64,000 bases of DNA. Origin: Clostridium_AM tanneri. Its GTDB lineage: Bacteria; Bacillota; Clostridia; Clostridiales; Clostridiaceae. The stretch covers positions 1 through 64,000 of the forward strand of contig NZ_JARUJP010000019.1 in assembly GCF_033659955.1 (NCBI RefSeq), given 5' to 3'. This document shows positions 1 to 9,076 of this stretch, piece after piece. The position numbers were made by a program, and so were the translations under genes. The stretch's first letter is position 1. Every line of letters begins with the position of its first letter. Below the pieces are notes generated by a model. It searched no databases. It saw only the letters and a list, made by a program, of their open reading frames with translations, and was not told the origin of the DNA.

Positions 1-1443
1 AATACCACTTAAGAGCGATATTCTATTTAATCTATAAACGAATGTACTTCTGTGAATAAGTAATTTTTTTGCGCATTTGTTTAAACTTCGATTATATATT
101 AAATAATAGTATAAGGTTTTCACTAAATCTGAATTATGTGTCTTGTCATATTCCCACAACACCTTAACTTCCGGCTGGATATAGTAATTCAAATCATATT
201 TAGATGAGAACTCATTACAGATATGCTGCACCATACACCTCCGGTAGTACTGTAAAGGTACATCTTTAGAGGCACACTTAAGTGCCTGACAAGCCTGCTT
301 ATATCTGATTCCAAGCTCTAAAAAATCATCGAACCAATTTGAGAAGCCACACAGTATATTGCCTCGTATAAGAAAGTTACTTAACTTTTTTTCATCTACC
401 ATATTTCTATTAGAGTCTCCGTTAAATACTACCACAAGGTTATTTTTATAAATAAATGCTTTACTTCCAGGAATAAGTCTCATCACACTTTTACAATAAA
501 ATGGAATACTTATTGTAGTCTCAACATCTTCGTTGCATTTCATCACTCCAATACCAAACCGTTCATGTTGTTTCCATCCTAACAAAGATAGTTTATATTC
601 TAAAACCTCATCCTCAAGTTCTTTGTTTTCTAGTATATCTAAAATCCACGACTCGTAAACGGTCCCCTGTGTCATATGGAACAAGGATTCCATTTTAATG
701 ATACTACTAATACAATCTACTAGTTCATTAGCAAGATTAAGATATGCATCATTCATAGTAGCATCTACTTCTATTATACCAAGACTGCCAACTTTATAAT
801 CATTTATTCGTATGTTTACTACTATGCAACGATAACTAAATCTCTTGTGTGTAAAAAATATTGGTTCATGAAGGTTATCCAAGTAATTGAGATATTTTGT
901 ATAAATAATTAATTTCATAACTTCAAAATCAACATATCCTTTTTCACTAATACTATTCCACAGAATATCATTTGCCTTTGTTTCAATGTTTCTGCTATAA
1001 GCTAAAGTTGTCTGAGAGGAATCCAGTATGTACATTGGATTTTTAAATATTTTATAACTGATATCCAGGACAGTCTGCAATGATCTATTATGTACAATAG
1101 ACTCTAAAAGCTCACCTCTCCATTCAGAATATTCTTCAAATATTTTTTGTATCTTTTTAAATACTTCCGTTACAGAAACGTTATTTGAAATACAAATGAA
1201 ATTTGGTACATTACCTATGAATGAGACCTCTTGCTTATTGCTTAATATTACGCAAAACATTGGCATTGTTCTTAGCTGCATTATTTCATTTTTATTCAAT
1301 AAATATAAGTAATTTTCTAGATATTGTTGCTCATTTCTTCCTAAAAGAAGCACACCCTTCAAATCTGTTTCATTATTACCTTGGAACCCTACGGAATATC
1401 CCTCATTTTCTAACTTAGATGCTATATAGGACAATGTTATCAT
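1..1443 (-). CDS. PucR/CdaR-type transcriptional regulator, 3' end beyond the window
   Basis: This frame is open for 481 codons from an ATG at 1443 to the window edge, so the protein is incomplete at its C-terminus. A good Shine-Dalgarno (GGGGGAG) lies six bases before the start. The last visible residues contain the PucR C-terminal helix-turn-helix pattern: Leu-Tyr-Tyr-Tyr-Leu, then Asn-Arg-Ser-Leu-Asn-Lys-Cys-Ala-Lys, then HRSTFVYRLNRI. The middle is a GGDEF-like/GAF-like regulatory stretch I cannot assign more closely. Members of the family sense a small metabolite and activate a neighbouring catabolic gene set, usually purine, sugar-acid or amino-acid use. The target here is not visible; the nearest gene upstream is the surface protein at 1801, on the same strand and after a terminator. 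Family assignment is fairly safe, the role unknown. Confidence 0.75.
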   Translation of the reverse strand, partial: MITLSYIASKLENEGYSVGFQGNNETDLKGVLLLGRNEQQYLENYLYLLNKNEIMQLRTMPMFCVILSNKQEVSFIGNVPNFICISNNVSVTEVFKKIQKIFEEYSEWRGELLESIVHNRSLQTVLDISYKIFKNPMYILDSSQTTLAYSRNIETKANDILWNSISEKGYVDFEVMKLIIYTKYLNYLDNLHEPIFFTHKRFSYRCIVVNIRINDYKVGSLGIIEVDATMNDAYLNLANELVDCISSIIKMESLFHMTQGTVYESWILDILENKELEDEVLEYKLSLLGWKQHERFGIGVMKCNEDVETTISIPFYCKSVMRLIPGSKAFIYKNNLVVVFNGDSNRNMVDEKKLSNFLIRGNILCGFSNWFDDFLELGIRYKQACQALKCASKDVPLQYYRRCMVQHICNEFSSKYDLNYYIQPEVKVLWEYDKTHNSDLVKTLYYYLIYNRSLNKCAKKLLIHRSTFVYRLNRISLLSGI

Positions 1444-1703
1444 TTTTATCTCCCCCTCAACTGTACTAAGCATATAGTATATTGCTAATGATTTACTATT
1501 ATAAGAGTAGTAATTACTCCTTTCAATATAGTATATAATGTTAACCATGTCGTTGAATACAATATTAATATAGAAATACAAAGTTTAAAAATATGAAAGT
1601 CAGCTCACTAATTAATTCGCAATTTTTTCGGTATTGTTTATTGTAAAACTTGATGAAAACTTTCAAATTGATTATCAAGTGATTTACCTGCTCTCATAAA
1701 AAT

Positions 1704-1727
1704 TGCTGGCAATTATATTTGCCAGCA
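1704..1727 (-). terminator. Rho-independent terminator of the CWB2 surface-protein gene
   Basis: A perfect 9-bp stem (TGCTGGCAA with TTGCCAGCA, 6-nt loop) is followed on the minus strand by ATTTTT. It sits about 75 bases after the stop at 1801. The rest of 1444-1800 shows AT-rich sequence with a short GAGTA/TACTC inverted repeat and no gene. Confidence 0.7.
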
Positions 1728-1800
1728 GTATGAGTACTGTTAAAAAAGTACTGAGTTCTTCGAGGATAGGTTGTAAATTAATTTTCACATAATTCAGAGG

Positions 1801-4800
1801 TTATTTATCAGTTATAATTACAGTTCTACTTTTTAAGTCATCCTTTGATGGTGTGTATTTGACATAGTTGCCATCAGCATCCTTGTCAGTTCTTAAAGAT
1901 ATTGAATTCTTGATTCTTACATCAAGTGAGTTTGTAAATGCTGAATAATTCTCGTTAGTGTTATTAAAATTGAATACAATAGTATTCCCTTTAATTTTTA
2001 CTGAATCAGCCTTAATATCTGTTCCATCTATACTATTGAATGTAAAGTCATCTGGGTCAATCGCACTGTCTAGATCAATTATTGTATCAAATGTTACATA
2101 AACCTTTCCACCATCTACTCCCTTCGTTGCTGTCCAAAAGTCTACGCCATTATCATCAGAACATGTAGTTCTTGGTTCAGCTTGATAATAATAAATAGTA
2201 TTTTCTTTATTCTCTGACTTATCATCTAGGCTAGCTATAGCTGCCCCAGTTTCATCAGTTGTTGCAGCATTTACTTTTATTCCAAGATATGCTTCTTGTC
2301 CTTGGGCTTTTATAACTTCTACCTTAGTTGGAGTATCGTTTGATAATCCATTAGCATAACCTACTGGGTGATCTGCCTTTTCTGCATCAGTAGCTTCATC
2401 CTCATCATTAAATATAAGTGTTACTTTATTTCCTGAAAAATCTACACTACTTGGTTTTACTCCTCCCAAAGTAAAATCGTTTACTTCGATTTCATCTATT
2501 GCCTTGTCAAATTGAAAATCAGCTTTTAGATCATCTCCATCATAATAGACTCTAAGTGTATTAGCTTTTACTTGCGCTCCAACTTCTGATTTATTAATTG
2601 ATCCTCTATATACTTCACCATCTAATGTATTTCCTTTTTTGTCTTTAACATTAAGGACTATTACCTCAGTTATATCAGTGGTTTCATCAATTATAGTAGT
2701 ACCAGTTGTTTTTACATCGTAGTTTGATGGAAATTCTATTATAGCACTCTTATCATCTCCACCAGATGATATAGTAACACTTTCTGGTAAATCCTCAGTT
2801 TCCCCCTCTCCATTTATAAATTTGTAGTTATCTTTATTAGTAATTGTATTTAAGTCCATAGCTTCGCTGAAATATATAACAACCTTATCTTCTTTATCTA
2901 AAGCATTGCTAAGATTTGCATATACTCCTGTTACCTTTGGTGATATATCATCATTACAGTCTAAAGTAGTTGTATAATCATCCATTCTATTAGGTTTAGT
3001 TGCTGTATCAACCATATTCTTTATTGTTAGAGTATACTTAGAGGAATTTAATCTCCAGTCATCTTTTGCGTCATCTGGATTATATTTATTTAATTTAATA
3101 TCAAAACAGTTATTGTTTCCTGGATCAGAACTACTAACTATAGTTTTAATATGGTTGGTTATATTTATACCTTCGTTATCTAGTAGTTTGTAGTTTGAAA
3201 TATTAGTAGCATAGCTAAAATCTACAACTTTGCTATATTCCACACGGATAGTCTCTCTATCCAATATCTTTACACTGTTAACTGTAGGCTTAGTATTGTC
3301 TTTAGCATTATTAAAAGTTGTGCTAGTATTAGAAGCAACTTTATTTCCATAAGCATCTTTAATCTTATCACTTATATTAACTATATTTACTCCAATATGA
3401 AACATATTTTCAGGTATATTGAATACTTTTAGAACATCATGAACTGGCTCATCAAGATAACAATAAACTGCTCCTGGCATCTCACTTAATTTTTTCCCAT
3501 TCAACTCATAATTTGATAGGTCTGTACCTGATTTCACATCCATTGATTTATCAAACGTAATATAGATTCTTCCACCTTCAGTATGTACTATTGATTTAAT
3601 CACTGGTGCAGTACTACTGCTTTCCACTTTGAAGTCTGAACTTGATTCTTTGAAGATAAACCCAGCAACATCTCTTAACGCACCATTGTTATCTCCATCT
3701 AAAACCTTTAATGTATGAGTTCCCGTTGATATCGGTCTATCGAGATAGAATAATATTTTATCTGCCCAGGTTCCAACAGGTCCATATAAAGAATCATCTA
3801 CTGTCATCATATCAATAGTTTGAGTGTAAGCTGAGTTTACTCCATAGTTTGATAGACTTTCTCCATCAATCTTAAATTTACTCTTTATTTCATTTAGAGT
3901 TTTAATGTTAACAGCTTCTGAAAACTCTACTCTTAGTCGATTATTTCCTTCAACAGCTACTTTTGTTAACTTAGGAGCTTCAGTATCTGATACAGTTATA
4001 TCTTTGCTAAGCCCCTCGATCGTCTTGGTTTCATCAAAAGTTAAAATACCCGTTTTAACTTTAACTGTCAATTTATCATATTGTTTTCTTGGTTGAGCAA
4101 GTGTTATAAAAGCGTGGTATGGATCTTCATAAAAAATAGTTGCTGCATTAGACTCTTTTGCAACGCCGCCTGTACACGGAACCAACTTACTTCCATTTAT
4201 TTCATAGTTTGTTACATCTGTGGTTGAATACAACTCAGTCATAGCGTTAAATTCAATACCTATTTGATTAAGGTTAATTGGGTATATTGATTTAACTGCA
4301 GGTTGTTCAACAGCTTGTACTTGTTCTTCATTGCCTATTGATAAATTTATAGCATCTTCTATGTCCTTGGAAATAACGCCCACACCTCCGACAATATTTA
4401 TACCTGTTACCTTAGATGCTTTTCCTTTAATATAGTCTAGGGCTTTTGTTGTTGCTTTTGAGGAAGGAGTATCAATTAATACTAGAGGTGCTGCTGACTT
4501 TCCAGCTAATGCTGCTGCTACTAGAGCATCTGCATATCCCTGCCCACTAGCATTAGCAACGAAAACTTGTCCATCTTTTAAATCCAATCCGAACTTTGTT
4601 AACACATTCATGTTTGTCTCGAATCTATCTGCACCACCATCTATTCTTTCTATTGCGCCTAATGAATTGTAGATATGTTCGTTTATAACATTTTTTGTTC
4701 CTAACACTGTTACTTTCGAGTTATTATATTTTATAAACTCAATCGCTGATTTCATTGAGTCATCATCGTTACTTCCTAGCAATAATATTTGTTCTTTAGA

Positions 4801-5346
4801 CGATGCTATTGGTGCTACAGATAAAGCATCTGAAAATCCTTCTCCACCTACTAACATTATGTTATCTGCTTTTACTCCAAGGTCTACTAGTTTTTTTGCA
4901 ACTGCTATGTTAGTCTCATATCTATTAGATCCTTGCAATTCTATTAAATTATAGTTATTACTCTTTAGTTCATCTCTTATCGATTGGTTTATTGAAGCAT
5001 TCCCACCTACAACGTATACATTTTTAGTTTTTAAATTTGTTAACGCTGCTTTAGTATCTGCGTTTAATGTTCCCGATGCTGTTAAAAGTATAGGTGAATT
5101 TAATTTTTTAGCTAATACCGTGGCACTTATTGCATCTGCATATCCTTCACCAGAAACTAATACTACGTTATCACTAGTTGCCCAGTTTGTTGTAGCAATC
5201 TTAGCTGCGGTTGCATACCTGTCAGTTTCGCCTATTCTTATAGCTTTTCCTTGTTCGGCATAAACTGTACCCGATATTAAAGCCATTGCTAAAACTAAAG
5301 ATGTAAGTGCTATACTCGCTAATCCCCTTTTTATTCTTTTATTCAT
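1801..5346 (-). CDS. Secreted cell-wall-binding protein with three CWB2 repeats and multiple Ig-like domains
   Basis: The protein has 1181 residues from the ATG at 5346, which follows AGGAGG with nine bases of spacing; the open frame continues 43 codons upstream but without a ribosome site. Residues 1-30 form a classic signal peptide (Lys/Arg start, hydrophobic core, cleavage near VYA). Residues about 35-335 hold three putative cell-wall-binding repeats type 2 (PF04122), each beginning with an R-hydrophobic-x-G-x-x-R-Y/F-E/A-T pattern (GETDRYAT, GSNRYETN, GADRFETN). In clostridia this triad anchors proteins non-covalently to the wall through an anionic polymer. The rest is about 850 residues of acidic beta-rich modules with recurring phrases such as VEFSEAV, ITFDKSMD, VYFSEAMD and VTFDTIID, typical of SwmB/Ig-like surface proteins. 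It is probably an S-layer-associated or adhesive protein; ligand unknown. Confidence 0.88.
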   Translation of the reverse strand: MNKRIKRGLASIALTSLVLAMALISGTVYAEQGKAIRIGETDRYATAAKIATTNWATSDNVVLVSGEGYADAISATVLAKKLNSPILLTASGTLNADTKAALTNLKTKNVYVVGGNASINQSIRDELKSNNYNLIELQGSNRYETNIAVAKKLVDLGVKADNIMLVGGEGFSDALSVAPIASSKEQILLLGSNDDDSMKSAIEFIKYNNSKVTVLGTKNVINEHIYNSLGAIERIDGGADRFETNMNVLTKFGLDLKDGQVFVANASGQGYADALVAAALAGKSAAPLVLIDTPSSKATTKALDYIKGKASKVTGINIVGGVGVISKDIEDAINLSIGNEEQVQAVEQPAVKSIYPINLNQIGIEFNAMTELYSTTDVTNYEINGSKLVPCTGGVAKESNAATIFYEDPYHAFITLAQPRKQYDKLTVKVKTGILTFDETKTIEGLSKDITVSDTEAPKLTKVAVEGNNRLRVEFSEAVNIKTLNEIKSKFKIDGESLSNYGVNSAYTQTIDMMTVDDSLYGPVGTWADKILFYLDRPISTGTHTLKVLDGDNNGALRDVAGFIFKESSSDFKVESSSTAPVIKSIVHTEGGRIYITFDKSMDVKSGTDLSNYELNGKKLSEMPGAVYCYLDEPVHDVLKVFNIPENMFHIGVNIVNISDKIKDAYGNKVASNTSTTFNNAKDNTKPTVNSVKILDRETIRVEYSKVVDFSYATNISNYKLLDNEGINITNHIKTIVSSSDPGNNNCFDIKLNKYNPDDAKDDWRLNSSKYTLTIKNMVDTATKPNRMDDYTTTLDCNDDISPKVTGVYANLSNALDKEDKVVIYFSEAMDLNTITNKDNYKFINGEGETEDLPESVTISSGGDDKSAIIEFPSNYDVKTTGTTIIDETTDITEVIVLNVKDKKGNTLDGEVYRGSINKSEVGAQVKANTLRVYYDGDDLKADFQFDKAIDEIEVNDFTLGGVKPSSVDFSGNKVTLIFNDEDEATDAEKADHPVGYANGLSNDTPTKVEVIKAQGQEAYLGIKVNAATTDETGAAIASLDDKSENKENTIYYYQAEPRTTCSDDNGVDFWTATKGVDGGKVYVTFDTIIDLDSAIDPDDFTFNSIDGTDIKADSVKIKGNTIVFNFNNTNENYSAFTNSLDVRIKNSISLRTDKDADGNYVKYTPSKDDLKSRTVIITDK

Positions 5347-5793
5347 ACAGTTATTCCTCCTGTGTAAATTAAATAAATATGAATTTCTACAGACAAATAC
5401 TTCATTCTTAAATAAACTAACTCCCCCCTTAACTCTAAGTAACTGATAGGCCTCATCAAATACCTCTGCAGACATAATAAGTTTTGATAAAGATTATATA
5501 TTGGTATATGATGTTAGCTAGAATTGGAGCCTTTCTAAATAAATTGTCTACTTAACAATTTGTTAACATTATACAATATATTTAAAATACTAATTAGTGT
5601 TCTTATAGTACCAAATTATCAACTAAAAACTGTACTTACAATACAGTTATAGAGAGTAAAATCATAAAACTGTTAAGCCTATAATAAATGAGATAAACAT
5701 TTATTTTAATTCCGTAACATAAATAGCATGAGTAATATAGAAATTTATATTTGATGCTCAGATTCTGAACATTGTATCATTGGACTAGCACAA
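5347..5793. other. Gene-free stretch upstream of the CWB2 gene
   Basis: About 450 bases contain the long untranslated leader of the surface-protein gene and AT-rich sequence up to the asnB fragment. An in-frame extension of the surface-protein reading frame exists to 5475 but lacks a ribosome site. I see no convincing riboswitch or RNA gene. Confidence 0.5.
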
Positions 5794-6510
5794 TCAGGTG
5801 AGTGTGCAGATGAAATTTTCGGTGGCTATCCTTGGTACACTAGACCAGAAGATATAAATGCCAATACTTTCCCTTGGTCTAAATCTGTTGCCACAAGAAA
5901 ACAATTACTATCAAAAGAACTGAAATCCCTAGACTTAGAAGAATATTTAAGTGATCAGTATAATCAAACCTTAAAACAGGTTCCTTATCTAGATGGAGAA
6001 TCTAAATTTGAAAAGCGTATGCGTGAATTATTCTATCTAAACATTAAATGGTTCATGATTACGCTATTAAACAGAAAAGACCGTATGAGCATGTCTAACA
6101 GTCTTGAAGTAAGAGTTCCTTTTGCAGATTATAGACTTGTTGAATATGCCTTCAATATTCCATCTAATATTAAATTGTGTGATAACAGAGAAAAAGGCAT
6201 TCTAAGAAAGGCTTTAAGAGGCATTCTCCCTGATGATATTATTGATAGAAAAAAGAGCCCTTACCCAAAAACTCACAACCCTAAATACACTAAGATTGTT
6301 CAGCAGTGGATGACTGATATATTAGAAGATAGGACATCACCTATTTTAAATTTGGTTGATAAGGAAGCTATAAGACTATTAATACAAACTGGTGGCTCTT
6401 CCTTTAAAGAACCTTGGTATGGACAGCTTATGAGGGGACCTCAACTGCTGGCTTATTTGATTCAGGTTAATGAGTGGTTAAAAGAATATAAAGTTAGTAT
6501 AGAATTATAG
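5794..6510 (+). pseudogene. asnB: Asparagine synthetase (AsnB) C-terminal fragment, copy 1
   Basis: Reading from 5794 gives SGECADEIFGGYPW, a signature of the synthetase domain of class-B glutamine-hydrolysing asparagine synthetases (asparagine from aspartate, glutamine and ATP). It runs through KDRMSMSNSLEVRVPF and ends at 6510 after about 238 codons. The N-terminal glutaminase domain and the ATP-binding SGGxDS region are absent, and an in-frame stop at 5752 shows there is no intact upstream part. An internal ATG at 6019 could start 163 residues, but this lacks the catalytic core. It is therefore a 5'-truncated pseudogene. Its last 409 bases and about 156 bases beyond the stop recur at 18288. 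Confidence 0.88.
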
Positions 6511-6666
6511 TAACTTTATACCATATGTTAACTATAACGGACAAATGAAGTGTTCTTAGACTGATTACAGCCCTATATGTTTTTCAAACATATAGGGCTA
6601 TGAAGCAGAAGATTTTCAATGTTCCTAAAAAGTATTTAGAATAGATTTTATTATTCCTTAACTTAC
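6102..6666 (+). repeat. 565-bp direct repeat, copy 1 (asnB 3' end plus downstream)
   Basis: This segment matches 18288-18852 with a constant offset of 12,186 bases. I count seven differences inside the coding part, all at synonymous positions, and about seven after the stop. It includes a 13-bp hairpin at 6570-6598 with a 3-nt loop; the hairpin has no T-run on either side, so it is not an obvious terminator. Confidence 0.9.
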
Positions 6667-6689
6667 TACAAAATGATTTAAAATATCTC

Positions 6690-6911
6690 TTACCAATGAA
6701 AAAACGTCCCACTGAATAATGAATAAGTTAACTTTTCAATGAGACCTGAATCGTCAAAGGGACCTTTTGTAACATAGTTTTTTGCAATACTGGTTAATCC
6801 TCCAGCAGTGAAAACTGCAATATAATCACGGTTCGTCTCATATTCCTGAGAAATAACATGCTTGCACGAGGGGACTGAACGATAAAAGCAGTCAAATAAA
6901 ATCTATGATAT
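6690..6911 (-). pseudogene. TetR/AcrR regulator C-terminal fragment
   Basis: On the minus strand an open stretch bounded by stops encodes DCFYRSVPSCKHV and then DYIAVFTAGGLTSIAKNYV, KGPFDDSGLIEKL and a stop at 6690. This resembles the ligand-domain tail of TetR-family regulators, where a (Y/F)xxxGxxxIIxxWVxxG pattern is common. No DNA-binding N-terminus or start is present, so it is a remnant. The assignment rests on pattern memory only. Confidence 0.5.
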
Positions 6912-6965
6912 AAATATCGGGAGAAAACTTGGGGGAAAACTAATTGGATTGCCTCATAACAATAA

Positions 6966-7151
6966 AGTAAATTATTCTGGAAATTTTTTATTGAAGATAC
7001 ATGTATTCGATGCGGTGCTTGTACTCTTAATTGTCCTAAAAATGCTATACGCTATAAGGGAGAAAAAAGCAAGGCAAGATATATAAATGAAAGCGTGAGT
7101 CTTAATGAAATTATTATAACAAATAATTCCACCTTTAATATAGATAACTGA
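6966..7151 (+). pseudogene. 4Fe-4S ferredoxin-domain fragment
   Basis: The plus strand reads EDTCIRCGACTLNCPKNAIRY and then a Lys-rich tail to a TGA at 7149. The CxxCxxCxxxCP spacing is that of a bacterial [4Fe-4S] ferredoxin half-cluster. There is a stop at 6963 and no start codon or ribosome site, so only one cluster motif of a larger iron-sulfur protein survives. The parent protein cannot be named. Confidence 0.55.
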
Positions 7152-7200
7152 AAGTTGCACCGGGCTTAATTAATTGCCCTTGTGACAGAAATAATAATCT

Positions 7201-7263
7201 GTTTCTGTGTGCGCCAACAGTTACTCCACCTCCCATATGTGTAACTATTAGGTTAAATTCATC
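7201..7263 (-). pseudogene. buk: Butyrate kinase fragment
   Basis: Twenty-one codons read DEFNLIVTHMGGGVTVGAHRN, matching the conserved LNLIVxHMGGGxSVGxHxxG segment of butyrate kinase (butyryl phosphate + ADP to butyrate + ATP). It lies directly after the ptb remnant in the same frame and strand, which is the normal ptb-buk order. Only 15 bases separate the ptb stop from this fragment, so the intergenic region and the first part of buk have been deleted; the sequence after HRN no longer resembles the kinase. Confidence 0.75.
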
Positions 7264-7278
7264 ATAGGATTTATTGAT

Positions 7279-7761
7279 TTATTTAGCATATCTTTTAATT
7301 TCGTTGGTAACTAAATCTGCTAAAGCTATTAAATACATTTTTGTTTCATGACTATCACTTCTTGAAGTTAAAATAACTGGTGCTGCTATTCCGACTAATA
7401 GTCCACCATTTTTACAATCTGTTGTATAAGTTAAAGTTTTATACATTATATTTCCTGATTATATGTTTGGCATAAGTGATATATCTACCTTACCAGTTGC
7501 AACTAATTCAACGGCTTTTAGGGAAACTTTGTTAGGGTTTGTTTCATCAATTAATTCAAACTTACTTAAATTCATATCTATTTCTGATGCTATAGCTTCG
7601 ATTTTAGTTTTATCTCCAACTAGTATAGTCTCTGCTACGCCTTTGTCTTTAGCATCTTTTATGGCTTCAAGAACATGCTTATCCTGTGCAACAGCTACTG
7701 CTACTTTTTTTATACTTTGATTTTTCACCTTTTGTATAACCTCTTCAAAACTCTTAATCAT
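7279..7761 (-). pseudogene. ptb: Phosphate butyryltransferase with internal deletion and nonsense codon
   Basis: The start at 7761 has a GGTGAGG ribosome site. The first ~95 residues (MIKSFEEVIQKVKNQ, VAVAVAQDKHVLEAI, VELVATGKVDI) match the N-terminus of clostridial Ptb, which makes butyryl phosphate from butyryl-CoA. The frame then jumps to SLMPNI, a stop at 7459-7461, and continues in frame with SGNIMYKTLTYTTDCKNG and SRSDSHETKM to KRYAK and a stop at 7279, the normal C-terminus. Intact Ptb is about 300 residues; roughly 140 are missing. The junction falls at GK-V/A-DI, a short sequence that occurs at both ends of the missing part in intact Ptb, suggesting recombination between short repeats. 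Not functional. Confidence 0.9.
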
Positions 7762-7816
7762 TATCACTACCTCACCTTTGCTATTTTGTAATTTTTCAAT
7801 ACATCTAGTAAAATAA

Positions 7817-7849
7817 TACTTCCTTGTCTTTATTGAAAACAAGGAAGTA
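7817..7849 (-). terminator. Terminator of the LeuBCD-like/permease operon
   Basis: An 11-bp stem (TACTTCCTTGT with ACAAGGAAGTA, 11-nt loop) is followed on the minus strand by TTATTTTAC. It lies after the permease stop at 7997 and before the ptb remnant, separating the two units. Confidence 0.6.
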
Positions 7850-7996
7850 CATTGGAAACTTTTATAAACTTTTTCATCAAACTATATAAACAGCTTCAAA
7901 ACCTTTACATTCTTTCTATATAAAAACTTTTAGTATGTTATATAAAACAAAGTTTTTTAATCCCTTTCTTCATTCATGTGTAAAATATCTAACATA

Positions 7997-8971
7997 CTAA
8001 GCTGGTTGTCCGTTTTCTATTTCTTTTTTATCTCCACCGCCCCACTTTTTAACAGCCCATGAAGTTAATATAGGTCCTAAAATTGCAGTTACTATAACTG
8101 CTGCTGCAGTTTGAATGGACGCACTTGCTACAAATGGCTGCATGCTTGGAACTGCTGTAGCTACAATAGCAGGGTAAGCTACCGCACTTCCAGAAACTGT
8201 TGCCAAAGCTGCTCCTGCATATCCTGGGCGTCTTAGAATAAATTTATCTGCGCAAATTAGAATTAGTCCGCCGATAGCAACAACAACAATACCTAATACA
8301 ATACCGCCAAGTCCTGCTGTAAATAATTTTTTAAGATCTAACGATGCTCCTATAGCAATTGCAATCAAAGGAATACATACATGAAGACCTGGTTTAAAAT
8401 ATTTACGTACACCTTCAAACAAACTTCCTAATACAAGACCAACTAACATAGGTAAAATAGTAGCAAGTATTGCTTTAGGTGATACTGCTGCTGCACCTGA
8501 TGCACCAATAGCTAATATAGTTAGCAATGGGCTATCTTTAAGACAAAGAACACTATATGCTCCTAAATCCAATTCATCTCCATTCTCACCTGTAAGTGCA
8601 AGATAAATTGCTCCATTAGAAGTTAAAAGACAATTAAACAGAGCTAATACTGAAACACCAAGTACACCTTGAACTCCAAACATTTTAATTATTATGAAAC
8701 CTGGTATAAATCCTGCCATAAACTTTGCAGCTAGCAAAACTCCCCCTCTTAACATAGCTTTTGGGGCTTCAGTCCATTTTAATTGTGTTCCTACAAAGAA
8801 AAGTACTGCTCCAGTTAGTGGCACTGCCGCTGACTTAGAAAAGATAGCAGTTGTAATCCCCCCTATTTGTACTATATCTGGGAAAATTGAATTTATGATC
8901 GCACTAAGAAACATTGGAACAATCATGATAGCTGCCGGTATCTTTTTCCACAATTTTGTTATAATCGTCAT
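7997..8971 (-). CDS. KdgT-family (2-keto-3-deoxygluconate) permease
   Basis: The 324-residue protein is almost wholly hydrophobic, with about ten predicted membrane segments, and starts at 8971 behind AAAGGAG. The opening (IPAAIMIVPMFLSAIINSIFP) and the repeated small-residue stretches match the 2-keto-3-deoxygluconate permease family (PF03812), proton-coupled importers of sugar-derived keto acids. It is the last gene of an operon that otherwise encodes aconitase-fold dehydratase subunits and a LeuB-like dehydrogenase. There are no pectin or hexuronate genes nearby, so the true substrate may be a hydroxy- or keto-dicarboxylate processed by the operon, either taken up or exported. Family strong, substrate inferred. 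Confidence 0.85.
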   Translation of the reverse strand: MTIITKLWKKIPAAIMIVPMFLSAIINSIFPDIVQIGGITTAIFSKSAAVPLTGAVLFFVGTQLKWTEAPKAMLRGGVLLAAKFMAGFIPGFIIIKMFGVQGVLGVSVLALFNCLLTSNGAIYLALTGENGDELDLGAYSVLCLKDSPLLTILAIGASGAAAVSPKAILATILPMLVGLVLGSLFEGVRKYFKPGLHVCIPLIAIAIGASLDLKKLFTAGLGGIVLGIVVVAIGGLILICADKFILRRPGYAGAALATVSGSAVAYPAIVATAVPSMQPFVASASIQTAAAVIVTAILGPILTSWAVKKWGGGDKKEIENGQPA

Positions 8972-9076
8972 TTTTATTCTCCTTTCATTTTTAAAGACCT
9001 TTTATTTAACTGATCTGATTTATATAAATACTGAAGTTTTTTTCTCTTCCTTACAGTATGTTATATCTTATTAAAA

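Noticed and set aside
5347..5475. Longer N-terminus of the CWB2 protein
   Set aside because: The in-frame extension has no ribosome site, and the signal peptide and AGGAGG both support the start at 5346.
6570..6598. Terminator after asnB copy 1
   Set aside because: The 13-bp hairpin is strong but lacks a T-run on either strand, and its counterpart at 18756-18784 is mispaired.
6972..7160. 62-residue minus-strand gene
   Set aside because: It is antisense to the ferredoxin-motif frame and lacks a ribosome site; the plus-strand cysteine spacing is the better explanation.
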